Origin: Clostridia bacterium | GTDB taxonomy: Bacteria; Bacillota_A; Clostridia; Oscillospirales; Acutalibacteraceae | DNA: 11,087 bases | Reading direction: 5' to 3' | Assembly (NCBI GenBank): GCA_017547865.1 | Contig: JAFYOA010000357.1 | Location: 1 to 11,087, forward strand | Part shown: piece by piece, positions 1-6,748 of the stretch | Position numbering within the stretch: the first letter of the stretch is position 1 | Layout: each line of letters starts with the position of its first letter | Translations under genes and position numbers: made by a program | The notes under the pieces: model-generated | Told to the model about the DNA's origin: nothing | Databases searched by the model: none | Seen by the model: the letters and a program-made list of their open reading frames with translations, nothing else

Positions 1-1235
1 GAAGCATCGGCAGCCGCGGCCAAAGATTCCGCATCGGCAGCAGCAGACATGGGCGGCGTATCCACCACGATATAATCATAGTGTTTACGGGCTACCCGCA
101 GCAGCGTTTCCATTCGGCTGCCGCTGTATTTTCCTATACCGGCAGAAACCGGCTGCGATTCACACAAAACATGCAGATCATTGGCCACCTTAGGAAACTG
201 TTCCGGCGCAAACGGCAGCTTTCCGTCCAGCACAGCGGTCAGCTGTCCCTTGGTTTCTCCCAGTGAAAACAGCTTTCTTATGGAGGGTTTGCGCAAATCG
301 GCATCCACCAGCAGCGTGCGCCGGCCGCTTCCGGCCAAGGTCAGGGCAAGGTTCGCCGCCACCGTGGATTTACCTTCGTTTTCCAGCACACTGGTCACCA
401 GCAGCACTTTTTGCCCCTTGGCGCGGGTGCGGTACTCAATGCGGGTACGCAGCTGTTTGCAGGCCTCTGTAAAGCCAAAGCTGGTGGTGGAATCCGAAAT
501 CAGAATGCCCTTCTTCCGGCGCAGCAAACGCTGGCGGAGGGTTTTGTATTTTTCTTCGTGGTACAAAACAGAAAGCAGAGGAAGATCCAACTTTGTGCTC
601 ACATCTTCCACATTTTTTACCGTATCGCGGAAATAGGAGATAACCGCGACCACGGCCGCTGCCAGCAGTACACCAAGCACCGCCGCCTTCTTCACTCTGG
701 AAGAACGATTCATACCCGCATTGGGCCCGGCGGGCAGAACAGGCGACTCCAGCACTTCCAGCACGGCATTGCCGATCACCGTTTCGGTGACTTCGGTGTG
801 GTGTTCCACCAAGGCTTTTGCCATTTTATAGGCCTCTGCGGGCGATTGCGCCGTTACGGAGATGACCAGCAGGTTTGTTTCCGGCACCACGCTGGCACTG
901 ATTTTTCCGCTGAAATCCTCCACCCCACCGGAGACGGCCACTTTTTCCTGCAGTGTGTGGTCGTTGAAGAGACCGCCAAACACCTGTGCCAAATTGATCG
1001 CGGTGGAAAGATTGGAATACACCGTGGCGGAGCTGGAGGTATCCGTCACCACAAAAGTAATGCGGGAAGTATACACCGGGTGGTATGTTTCGGTAGCATA
1101 CACGAACATACCCATAGCAGCCACAATACCGGCCATCAAAATCAGCAGCCAACTGCGCAGCACATCCCGCAGAATACTGAATATATCCAGCGCATGTTCT
1201 TCATTTTTTCTGTCATTCACCTGGGGCGTATCCAT
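1..1235 (-). CDS. Fused Wzz chain-length determinant / CpsD-type tyrosine kinase (BY-kinase), C-terminus cut by window edge
   Basis: This is a membrane polysaccharide co-polymerase joined to a cytoplasmic bacterial tyrosine autokinase, a family that controls capsule or exopolysaccharide chain length and export. I translated 411 codons from the ATG at 1235; the frame is still open at base 1. Residues 28-48 form membrane segment 1, followed by an extracellular Wzz domain (about 49-165), a proline-rich stretch before segment 2 (SPVLPAGP, 164-171) and segment 2 (184-202). The kinase then shows Walker A (ENEGKST, 285-291), Walker A' (LLVDADLRKPS, 308-318) and Walker B (IVVDTPP, 389-395). The C-terminal tyrosine cluster would lie outside the window. 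The start is 2 nt after the stop of the Ig-like gene, with GAAGG 9 nt upstream of the ATG inside that gene, which implies translational coupling. Many Firmicutes split these halves into CapA/CapB or CpsC/CpsD; here they are one polypeptide, as in proteobacterial Wzc. Family assignment is firm; the polymer controlled is unknown. Confidence 0.93.
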   Translation of the reverse strand, partial: MDTPQVNDRKNEEHALDIFSILRDVLRSWLLILMAGIVAAMGMFVYATETYHPVYTSRITFVVTDTSSSATVYSNLSTAINLAQVFGGLFNDHTLQEKVAVSGGVEDFSGKISASVVPETNLLVISVTAQSPAEAYKMAKALVEHHTEVTETVIGNAVLEVLESPVLPAGPNAGMNRSSRVKKAAVLGVLLAAAVVAVISYFRDTVKNVEDVSTKLDLPLLSVLYHEEKYKTLRQRLLRRKKGILISDSTTSFGFTEACKQLRTRIEYRTRAKGQKVLLVTSVLENEGKSTVAANLALTLAGSGRRTLLVDADLRKPSIRKLFSLGETKGQLTAVLDGKLPFAPEQFPKVANDLHVLCESQPVSAGIGKYSGSRMETLLRVARKHYDYIVVDTPPMSAAADAESLAAAADA

Positions 1236-1237
1236 GT

Positions 1238-2098
1238 TTACACACCTTCTTCCACCACAACCACCAGCTGCGTCCAGCCGTATTCGCCGGTATCGCCGCG
1301 GTATTCGTATTTCACCGTATATGTGCCGGGCACGGCGGTATCCGCCTCACCGGCGGTTACATATGCCGCGGCTTCACGAGCACTCCACTCCTGCGGGCCA
1401 TAGGTCACGCCCTTTAAGTAATCCATCGGGTCAAAGGCCTCGCCGGCTTTTACATAAACCAACCAGGCGTCCAGATTGATCTGCGGGCCGCGCTGCCAGG
1501 CGGAATAATCTTCCGGCGAAAGCACCGTTACGTCTGCCGTCAGCACGCTGGTATCGGCCTTGCTGTTGCTCACACGGAAAATAACCGGCCGGCATCCCGC
1601 CTCGTAAATCGAATCCGAGGCATCGGTCAGCGCCATTTTCACACTTTTGGAAATATCACCGTCCAGGCAATCCTCTACCCGCACAAGATCGGAAGCAACA
1701 AAGCGCATGGAAGAAGAAAACACCAGGGGCGAAACGAGAGAAAAGCGGGGAGAAACATAATCGGTAAACTGCACTTCCCTGCTCAGTTTGGTCACGTTAT
1801 TGGCAGAATCCACCACCGCATACGTTACACGGCAGCGGCCGCTTTCAAAGAACTTGGAAACCGATTCCACCAGCAGCGCAGCCGTTAGGTCGCCGTCTTC
1901 CCGATCCGAAGCGCTTACGCCTTCCAACAGAGCCTCGTCGGTCACATTCTGTACAGAAATTCGGCAGGGCTCCTCCGGGCTGCGGATCACCGGGGCGGTA
2001 TCCACAGTCTCCATCTGCAGCGCAAAAAAGTACACACCGAACAATATACAAATCAGTACAAACACGGGAAAAATCAGTTTTTGCATCCAATGTTTCAT
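1238..2098 (-). CDS. Membrane-anchored protein with three Ig-like (DUF5011/HYR-like) modules
   Basis: The product is a 286-aa surface protein of unknown role. Residues 8-27 form one N-terminal membrane anchor with a short, basic cytoplasmic tip, so the rest should be extracellular. Three beta-sandwich-like modules follow. Module 1 (about 36-114) carries DREDGDLT (65-72) and ends VTYAVVDSANN. Module 2 (about 115-194) carries CLDGDIS (144-150). Module 3 (about 205-284) begins PQINLDAW and ends PGTYTVKYEY. The DGDLT and GxYxVxY signatures are typical of bacterial Ig-like repeats such as DUF5011. Module 1 has cysteines C45 and C89 and module 2 has C144 and C169; disulfides are possible but unproven. 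An in-frame ATG at 2104 directly abuts the AGGAGA ribosome site, whereas the ATG at 2098 is 6 nt from it, so 2098 is preferred. It is the first gene of a two-gene operon with the Wzz-kinase, which suggests a role in surface polysaccharide assembly or its sensing. Confidence 0.85.
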   Translation of the reverse strand: MKHWMQKLIFPVFVLICILFGVYFFALQMETVDTAPVIRSPEEPCRISVQNVTDEALLEGVSASDREDGDLTAALLVESVSKFFESGRCRVTYAVVDSANNVTKLSREVQFTDYVSPRFSLVSPLVFSSSMRFVASDLVRVEDCLDGDISKSVKMALTDASDSIYEAGCRPVIFRVSNSKADTSVLTADVTVLSPEDYSAWQRGPQINLDAWLVYVKAGEAFDPMDYLKGVTYGPQEWSAREAAAYVTAGEADTAVPGTYTVKYEYRGDTGEYGWTQLVVVVEEGV

Positions 2099-2104
2099 AC
2101 ACAT

Positions 2105-2110
2105 TCTCCT
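2105..2110 (-). promoter_or_regulatory. Ribosome binding site deciding the start of the Ig-like gene
   Basis: On the minus strand AGGAGA directly touches the ATG at 2104 (no spacing) but sits 6 nt before the ATG at 2098. Only the second ATG has usable spacing. Confidence 0.75.
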
Positions 2111-2136
2111 GGTCTAAAAGAAATCATTATCAATAA

Positions 2137-2166
2137 ATTATAACACCGCAAAATCAGCCCTGTCAA
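2137..2166 (-). promoter_or_regulatory. Sigma-A promoter of the Ig-like/Wzz-kinase operon
   Basis: On the minus strand there is a perfect -35 TTGACA (2161-2166), an 18-nt spacer and a perfect -10 TATAAT (2137-2142), preceded by TG in the extended -10 position. Transcription should start near 2130, giving a leader of about 30 nt. The promoter lies just downstream of the eutH terminator, so the operon is insulated from eutH. Confidence 0.88.
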
Positions 2167-2190
2167 CCATCGCAGGTTCATCTGTTTGCA

Positions 2191-2226
2191 AATAAAAAGA
2201 CCGGCACACCACACGGCAGGCCGGTC
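2191..2226 (-). terminator. Rho-independent terminator of eutH
   Basis: On the minus strand the 7-bp stem GACCGGC (2220-2226) pairs with GCCGGTC (2199-2205) around a 14-nt loop. It is followed by TTTTTATT (2198-2191). The hairpin starts 8 nt after the eutH stop codon and ends before the next promoter. Confidence 0.88.
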
Positions 2227-2233
2227 GTTTCAT

Positions 2234-3316
2234 TTATTCGGTTTCCGTGTCGTTTTTTGTCAGCAAAAGTGCAATGGCCACAGCTGCCGCACCGCCAACC
2301 ATTTTGCCCACGATCAGCACAGGCACCAGGCTGGGTTCTGTGCTGGCGGTAAAGGCCACGTGGTCGCCCAGCACAAAAGCACCGGAAACCGCAAACGCGG
2401 TGTTCACCACCACGCCGCGGCGGTTCATGTCCTTCATCAGTCCAAAGGTGCCAATGCTGTTCACCATGGTGGTCAGCATACCAACCACCGAGGCTTCGTT
2501 CATAGAAAGGCGCGTACCCAGCACAGAAAGCGGCTTTTTAAACAGCAGCCGCACAAAAAACAGCATAACAAAGGCGCCGCTGAGGACAATGGCAATGCTG
2601 CCCACCACAAGCAGACTTTCATCGAAGGGAACAAGGTCTGCAATGGGGCGGTTAAGCTGCTTCATTACAATGGCAATGGCCAGCGCCACGGTAATACCGG
2701 CGGTCACCAGCTTGCCAAACCAAACAATGATGGTGACGGTGATGGACTCAAAGAATTTAAGACCGACTACGAAGATCAGTGAAAGCACAATCAGCGGCAG
2801 CAGATTGCGCAGCAGCTTGATGGGGCCAATGCCCATAAACAACCCGCCGGCCACACAGCCAATAGGCAGGGTGATCAGACCGATGATGAGACCCAGTGCA
2901 ACGCTGCGGCGTTTTTCTGCCGGGGTGGCCGAAAAGCCAACCGGAATGGTAAACAGAACCGCCGTACCCATGACGCTGCCGATGAGCGAACCGGAAAGTC
3001 GGCCAATCTCTTCGTCCTGGGTCAAGGCCATAGCCAACGGCCAGCCGCCGCTGTCATTAGCCAGCAGCATACCGGCAACAATGGAGGGGTCAATTCCCAC
3101 CGACTGGCACAGCGGAGACAGCACCGGCGCAAGATATTTTGAAAGCAGGGGTGCCACGGTATTGATACCCACCATAGCCAGCACCAGCGGGCCCATGGTG
3201 CCAAAGCCGTCTTCAAAGGCCTGGCCCGGGCCGAATTTGCTGCCAAAGCAGCGGTCCAGTGCGCCAATCAGCGCAAAAGCCAGCATAATATAAGTAAAAA
3301 TCTGCCCAAACTCCAT
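2234..3316 (-). CDS. eutH: EutH-family ethanolamine permease
   Basis: This is an integral membrane protein of the EutH family, which brings ethanolamine into the cell. The 360-aa product is hydrophobic throughout, with about ten membrane segments that I can make out (for example 6-21, 42-60, 109-127, 139-163, 171-187, 203-217, 234-258, 302-320 and 331-352). Residues 27-47 contain the family signature FGPGQAFEDGFGTMGP. NDSGG (87-91) and GDHVAFTA (317-324) are other conserved-looking polar stretches within membrane regions. Starts are possible at GTG 3325, ATG 3322 and ATG 3316. The GAGG at 3325-3328 is 8 nt from 3316, and the resulting N-terminus (MEFGQIFTYIM) begins at the same point as known EutH proteins as I recall them, so I chose 3316. 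No other eut gene (ammonia-lyase EutBC, shell proteins, EutVW regulators) is in the window. The gene has its own promoter and terminator and is therefore monocistronic. Confidence 0.93.
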   Translation of the reverse strand: MEFGQIFTYIMLAFALIGALDRCFGSKFGPGQAFEDGFGTMGPLVLAMVGINTVAPLLSKYLAPVLSPLCQSVGIDPSIVAGMLLANDSGGWPLAMALTQDEEIGRLSGSLIGSVMGTAVLFTIPVGFSATPAEKRRSVALGLIIGLITLPIGCVAGGLFMGIGPIKLLRNLLPLIVLSLIFVVGLKFFESITVTIIVWFGKLVTAGITVALAIAIVMKQLNRPIADLVPFDESLLVVGSIAIVLSGAFVMLFFVRLLFKKPLSVLGTRLSMNEASVVGMLTTMVNSIGTFGLMKDMNRRGVVVNTAFAVSGAFVLGDHVAFTASTEPSLVPVLIVGKMVGGAAAVAIALLLTKNDTETE

Positions 3317-3324
3317 CGTCATCA

Positions 3325-3328
3325 CCTC
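3325..3328 (-). promoter_or_regulatory. Ribosome binding site deciding the eutH start
   Basis: GAGG on the minus strand is 8 nt upstream of the ATG at 3316 but only 2 nt from the ATG at 3322, and it overlaps the GTG at 3325. The spacing favours 3316. Confidence 0.65.
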
Positions 3329-3344
3329 AATGTGAATTTACATC

Positions 3345-3373
3345 ATTGTAGCATGCACCCCACATAAACACAA
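3345..3373 (-). promoter_or_regulatory. Sigma-A promoter of eutH
   Basis: On the minus strand there is a -35 TTGTGT (3368-3373), a 17-nt spacer and a -10 TACAAT (3345-3350) with an extended -10 TGC. An A-rich tract upstream resembles an UP element. The spacer ends in the palindrome GCATGC (3351-3356) directly against the -10, as it does in the ABC permease promoter at 5682-5710. Confidence 0.7.
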
Positions 3374-3430
3374 TTGTTTTTTTATGATTTTGTATATTTT
3401 CGGTGCAGCCGGGCAATATTTCTGCTGTAT

Positions 3431-3466
3431 AAAAATCAAAGAGGCACCGGAAAAATCCGATGCCTC
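3431..3466 (-). terminator. Rho-independent terminator of the ABC permease operon
   Basis: On the minus strand a 10-bp stem forms between 3457-3466 and 3441-3450 around a 6-nt loop (ATTTTT), followed by TTTGATTTTT (3440-3431). One pair is T-G in minus-strand RNA but would be an A-C mismatch in plus-strand RNA, which supports minus-strand function. It lies about 75 nt after the LplC-type stop codon. Confidence 0.85.
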
Positions 3467-3539
3467 TCAGGCGTTTATAAAGTGAAGTTAAACAGGTATT
3501 TTGAAACAAGTCCCAATAATCAGAAGCATTGGAGTAAGA

Positions 3540-4457
3540 TCAGCCCTTAACGGCACCGATCATAACGCCCTTAACGAAGTACTTCTGAACGAAAGGATAC
3601 ACCAGCATAACCGGGATCAGAGCGACCACGATGACGGCGTACTTGATAACTTCAACCAGGGTAGCCAGCTGAGCAGCAAGTTCGGGGTCAGAAACAGTGG
3701 ACGGGTCAACGTTAGCGGAGAGCAGGATTTCCTTCAGGAACAGCTGCAGGGGGAAGATCTCTCTGTTGGAGAGATAGATCATTGCATTGAAGTAAGCGTT
3801 CCAGTGACCGACACCGTAATACAGGGTCAGAACCGCAATAACAGCCTTGGACAGCGGGAGAACGATGGAAGTGAAGAAACGGAAGTCGTTGCAACCGTCG
3901 ATCTGAGCAGCTTCCAGCATGTCATCCGGGATGTTGGAGGCGATGAAGGTTCTGGCGATGATCATGTTGTACACGGACATGGAGCCGGGACTGATCATGA
4001 CCCAGAAGGTGTTTACCAGGCCCAGGGAGCGGTTCAGGATGTAGCCGGGGATGAGGCCGCCGCCGAAGAACATGGTGAAGGAGAAGAGGAACATGATGGC
4101 GTTACGGAAGGGCAGGTCCTTACGGGCCATGGTGTAACCGCACATCATAGTGAGGCACAGGTTCCAAACGGTACCAACGACGGTATACACAGCAGAGTTG
4201 CGGAAACCGGTCAGAATGTTGGGGTTATGGAAGCAAGTGTCATAACCGTTCAGGTTAAAGCCGACAGGCCATACATAAACCTGACCGGACTGCACCGCGC
4301 CACCGGAGGAGAACGATGCGGCAATAACGAACAGGCAGGGGTACAGAACCAGGATCAGGAATACAGACAGGAAGATACCGATGCCGATGTAGAACGTTTT
4401 ATCCGCCACAGAGGCGTTACCAAAGCTATGGAGCTTATCTTTAGGTTCTTTTGCCAT
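3540..4457 (-). CDS. Carbohydrate ABC transporter permease, LplC/YtcP type
   Basis: This 305-aa inner-membrane subunit belongs to a CUT1-type sugar importer. It has six predicted membrane segments, beginning at about 22-46, with others near 86-109, 119-139, 150-168, 200-216 and 266-290. The cytoplasmic ATPase-docking EAA loop is clear at 182-201 (EAAQIDG, then ...VLP). The C-terminus (KGVMIGAVKG) is typical of the LplC/YtcP branch, which pairs with an LplB partner and handles complex oligosaccharides. The ribosome site AGGAGG is 9 nt before the ATG. The gene follows the LplB-type gene by 18 nt and is the last in the operon, with a terminator downstream. The substrate cannot be read from the sequence. 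No lipoprotein binding protein or ATPase is encoded beside it. Confidence 0.94.
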   Translation of the reverse strand: MAKEPKDKLHSFGNASVADKTFYIGIGIFLSVFLILVLYPCLFVIAASFSSGGAVQSGQVYVWPVGFNLNGYDTCFHNPNILTGFRNSAVYTVVGTVWNLCLTMMCGYTMARKDLPFRNAIMFLFSFTMFFGGGLIPGYILNRSLGLVNTFWVMISPGSMSVYNMIIARTFIASNIPDDMLEAAQIDGCNDFRFFTSIVLPLSKAVIAVLTLYYGVGHWNAYFNAMIYLSNREIFPLQLFLKEILLSANVDPSTVSDPELAAQLATLVEVIKYAVIVVALIPVMLVYPFVQKYFVKGVMIGAVKG

Positions 4458-4475
4458 TACAATTTTCCTCCTTTC

Positions 4476-5435
4476 TTAGAATAGACCGCTGCCGCTGACC
4501 TTGTTGGAGATCTTGTTAACAGTGAGCAGCAGGATGAAGTTGATGATGGAGTTGAACAGACCGATGGCAGTAGAATAAGAGAAGTCGGACGTACCGGTCA
4601 GACCCACCTTATACACATAGGTGGAAATGATTTCGGAATAGGCCAGGTTCTGAGTATTCTGCAGCAGGTAAGTCTTCTCGTAGCCAACGCTCATCAGGTG
4701 GCCGATCTGCATGATCAGCATGATGACGGCGGTGGGCAGAATGGTGGGAATATCGATGTGCCAGCAACGCTGAGCGCGGTTAGCACCGTCGATGATAGCG
4801 GCTTCATGCAGGGACGGGTCAACACCAGCCAGAGCGGCGATGTAGATAACGGCGGAATAGCCGGTACCCTGCCAGATGCCGGTCCACACATACATGTGGG
4901 CGAACGCAGGACCGCTGGTAAGAACGGCCGGAGCGGAACCCATGGGCTGACCGGTGATGAAGGACCAGGCAATGCCCCAGATACCGATACGGTTGTTCAG
5001 CAGCTGCTGGATCAGACCAACCATGATAACGGTGGAAATGAAGTGGGGGATGTAGGTAACGGTCTGCACAACCTTGGCATACTTGGCGCCGGGGAAGGCG
5101 TTGATGCACAGAGCGAAGAAGATCGTTACAGGGAAGCCGGCGACCAGAGTATACACAGAGAGCGCCAGAGTATTACGGACAATACCCCAGAACTTGTAGG
5201 AAGTGAAGAAACGAACAAAGTTCTCCATGCCAACCCACGGGGAGCCCCAAATACCAAGTTTGTACTTATAATCCTTAAAAGCGATGACCAGACCGCCCAT
5301 AGGACCGTAAGCAAAGACGAGCACATAAATAAGCGGAAGAGCCAGCAGAGCATACAGCTGCCATCTTTCAGCCATTCTCTCCCAAACCGACTTCGGCTTG
5401 TTGAGATCAATCGCGGTAGGATTGTTTGCACTCAT
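4476..5435 (-). CDS. Carbohydrate ABC transporter permease, LplB/YteP type
   Basis: This 319-aa membrane subunit is the expected partner of the downstream LplC-type permease. After a short cytoplasmic N-terminus the membrane segments begin at about 27-50, with others near 88-111, 122-145, 180-202, 230-250 and 287-307. The EAA loop for the ATPase lies at 211-230 (EAAIIDGANR, then ...DIP). The C-terminus ...KVSGSGLF is typical of the LplB group. The frame is open upstream to an ATG at 5486, but the AGGAGG at 5444-5449 is 8 nt from the ATG at 5435, and the 17 extra residues would be lysine- and glutamate-rich leader sequence, so 5435 is the start. It is the first gene of the operon, behind a strong promoter and a leader of about 240 nt. 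LplB-type systems often use a shared MsmX-like ATPase encoded elsewhere, so the missing ATPase is not surprising. The missing binding protein is less usual. Confidence 0.94.
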   Translation of the reverse strand: MSANNPTAIDLNKPKSVWERMAERWQLYALLALPLIYVLVFAYGPMGGLVIAFKDYKYKLGIWGSPWVGMENFVRFFTSYKFWGIVRNTLALSVYTLVAGFPVTIFFALCINAFPGAKYAKVVQTVTYIPHFISTVIMVGLIQQLLNNRIGIWGIAWSFITGQPMGSAPAVLTSGPAFAHMYVWTGIWQGTGYSAVIYIAALAGVDPSLHEAAIIDGANRAQRCWHIDIPTILPTAVIMLIMQIGHLMSVGYEKTYLLQNTQNLAYSEIISTYVYKVGLTGTSDFSYSTAIGLFNSIINFILLLTVNKISNKVSGSGLF

Positions 5436-5675
5436 TGTCAATTCCTCCTGTTCTTTTTTAATTTTGATTCTGAACTGCGGTTTCAAATCCTGTGGAACAC
5501 TTCACCATATTGTGACAATCTAATAAGATTGTTCTGCCCTTATGTAACCCAAAACGGGATTGCATACAAACAAAAAACAGTCCTATCGTCCTTTTCCCAA
5601 AACCGGGTGATCCGCACACCTCCTTCTTACCTTCTCTGTTTTGGTGCAATTGAACAATAGCACATCAAATATGGT
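5436..5675 (-). promoter_or_regulatory. Leader (5' UTR) of the ABC permease operon, about 240 nt
   Basis: The region lies between the predicted transcription start and the LplB-type start codon. A perfect hairpin occurs at 5515-5532 (7-bp ACAATCT/AGATTGT arms, AATA loop on the plus strand). A strong Shine-Dalgarno-like AAGGAGGTG occurs on the minus strand at 5617-5625, but no start codon sits at normal spacing. A GTG at 5617, overlapping that site, would open a 25-codon frame ending at 5540. I do not recognise a known riboswitch class here. Confidence 0.5.
5444..5449 (-). promoter_or_regulatory. Ribosome binding site deciding the LplB-type start
   Basis: A perfect AGGAGG on the minus strand, 8 nt upstream of the ATG at 5435. 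It lies inside the longer open frame that begins at 5486, which argues against that longer start. Confidence 0.85.
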
Positions 5676-5681
5676 ATGAAT

Positions 5682-5710
5682 ATAATAGCATGCATGTGTT
5701 CTTTTGTCAA
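5682..5710 (-). promoter_or_regulatory. Strong sigma-A promoter of the ABC permease operon
   Basis: On the minus strand there is a perfect -35 TTGACA (5705-5710), a 17-nt spacer and a -10 TATTAT (5682-5687) with extended -10 TGC. A run of nine T lies upstream of the -35 (opposite the A-run at 5717-5725), similar to an UP element. The palindrome GCATGC (5688-5693) abuts the -10. Confidence 0.88.
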
Positions 5711-6140
5711 TAAACTAAAAAAAAATAATGGTTTGACGGTGAAAATAGACAAAATATCCATCCGGGGTGTTCGCCGTTCATTTTCCCGCAATATCTGTTT
5801 CAGCAACTTGCACAAAAAATGCGCGTTTTCTTTTTTTTGCACGGAAGTAAACCGAACGCGCCGCTGCAAAACAGCAATAATTGTGTTGTTTGCCGCTTTG
5901 CTTGTTTTTTCAAAAGAAGAATTCTATTCATTATACAAGCCGGCACAAAAAATATTCCTACCTTTTCACTAAATTATGTCAATTGAAATTGTGCATTTTT
6001 ACACTGTTTTTTACAGGTTTTTGCTTTATTCGTCTAAAACCCACCCGGTTTTTACATCATTTTGCCCGCTCTTCCCTCTTCTGCAATCAGAAAGCACTTT
6101 ACAGCGCGAAAGAAATTTCTCAAAAAATTCCGCTTTTCTC
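5711..6140. other. AT-rich divergent intergenic region without a supported gene
   Basis: This stretch separates the minus-strand ABC promoter from the plus-strand ppiB promoter. The open frames it contains are short, low in complexity, lack good ribosome sites and resemble no family I know, so I call none. It is visibly AT-rich, with homopolymer A and T runs. It holds an inverted repeat CAATT-GA-AATTG at 5980-5991 and three copies of TTTTTACA (5996-6003, 6007-6014, 6049-6056), which could be regulator sites or chance. Confidence 0.5.
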
Positions 6141-6169
6141 TTCCCATCGGAGCCGGTTTCCTGTATACT
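6141..6169 (+). promoter_or_regulatory. Probable sigma-A promoter of ppiB
   Basis: A -35 TTCCCA (6141-6146, four of six consensus bases), a 17-nt spacer and a -10 TATACT (6164-6169). A start near 6176 would give a leader of about 47 nt that contains the AAAAGAGG ribosome site 9 nt before the ATG at 6223. Confidence 0.6.
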
Positions 6170-6222
6170 GGAAGAGTACCGCGGTCTGCGCGGCATGATT
6201 TTCAGAAAAGAGGTTTCCTTTT

Positions 6223-6732
6223 ATGGCCAACAAGAATCCCATTGTCACCTTCGAGACCACCGTCGGCACCATGACCGCCGAACTGTATCCCGATGTGGCT
6301 CCCAACACCGTGAACAACTTTATCTCCCTTATTCAGAAGGGCTTTTATGACGGCGTGGTGTTCCACCGCGTTGTGCCCGGCTTTGTGATTCAGGGCGGCG
6401 ACCCCACCGGTACCGGCATGGGCGGCCCCGGCTACAGCATTAAGGGCGAATTCTCCAGCAATGGCTTTAAGAACGACCTGAAGCACACCACCGGCGTGCT
6501 CTCCATGGCCCGTTCCATGATGCCCAACTCCGCCGGCAGCCAGTTCTTCATCATGGTAGACCCTGCTCCCCATCTGGACGGCGAATACGCCGCCTTCGGC
6601 AAGCTGACCGACGGCCAGCAGGTTGTAAACGACATTGTGGCTGCTGCCCGTTTTGGCCAGACCGCCATGACCAAGGTGACTGTGGAAACCTTCGGCGTGG
6701 AATACCCCGCCCCCATCACCCTGCCTCGCTGA
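6223..6732 (+). CDS. ppiB: Peptidyl-prolyl cis-trans isomerase, cyclophilin type
   Basis: This cytoplasmic cyclophilin (169 aa) speeds cis-trans isomerisation of X-Pro bonds during protein folding. The single domain spans almost the whole chain. FHRVVPGFVIQGGD (47-60) includes the equivalents of the catalytic arginine (R49) and of the active-site phenylalanine and glutamine (F54, Q57). The second core block, residues 91-110, includes SMARS and SQFFI. LDGEYAAFGKL (118-128) is the third block; histidine 117 stands where human cyclophilin A has its cyclosporin-binding tryptophan, which is usual in bacteria. There is no signal peptide or lipobox, so this is the cytosolic form. It is the only plus-strand gene in the window and is monocistronic, with its own promoter and a strong terminator 17 nt past the stop. 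Codon use is strongly biased toward C-ending codons, consistent with high expression. Confidence 0.96.
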   Translation: MANKNPIVTFETTVGTMTAELYPDVAPNTVNNFISLIQKGFYDGVVFHRVVPGFVIQGGDPTGTGMGGPGYSIKGEFSSNGFKNDLKHTTGVLSMARSMMPNSAGSQFFIMVDPAPHLDGEYAAFGKLTDGQQVVNDIVAAARFGQTAMTKVTVETFGVEYPAPITLPR

Positions 6733-6748
6733 TTTTAAGCAAAAACGA

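Noticed and set aside
411..1403. Plus-strand 330-codon frame across the kinase and Ig-like gene
   Set aside because: It spans two real genes on the other strand and shows no recognisable domain.
3501..4484. Plus-strand 327-codon frame opposite the LplC-type permease
   Set aside because: Antisense shadow; its acidic, repetitive composition comes from reversed hydrophobic codons.
5611..5627. Similarity of the leader to the 3' end of 16S rRNA (GGATCACC and CACCTCCTTCT, in separate pieces)
   Set aside because: The pieces are short, on opposite strands and not in rRNA order; the second is just a Shine-Dalgarno complement.
5676..5972. 98-codon plus-strand frame in the divergent gap
   Set aside because: It begins inside the minus-strand promoter, has no convincing ribosome site and has AT-rich low-complexity composition.
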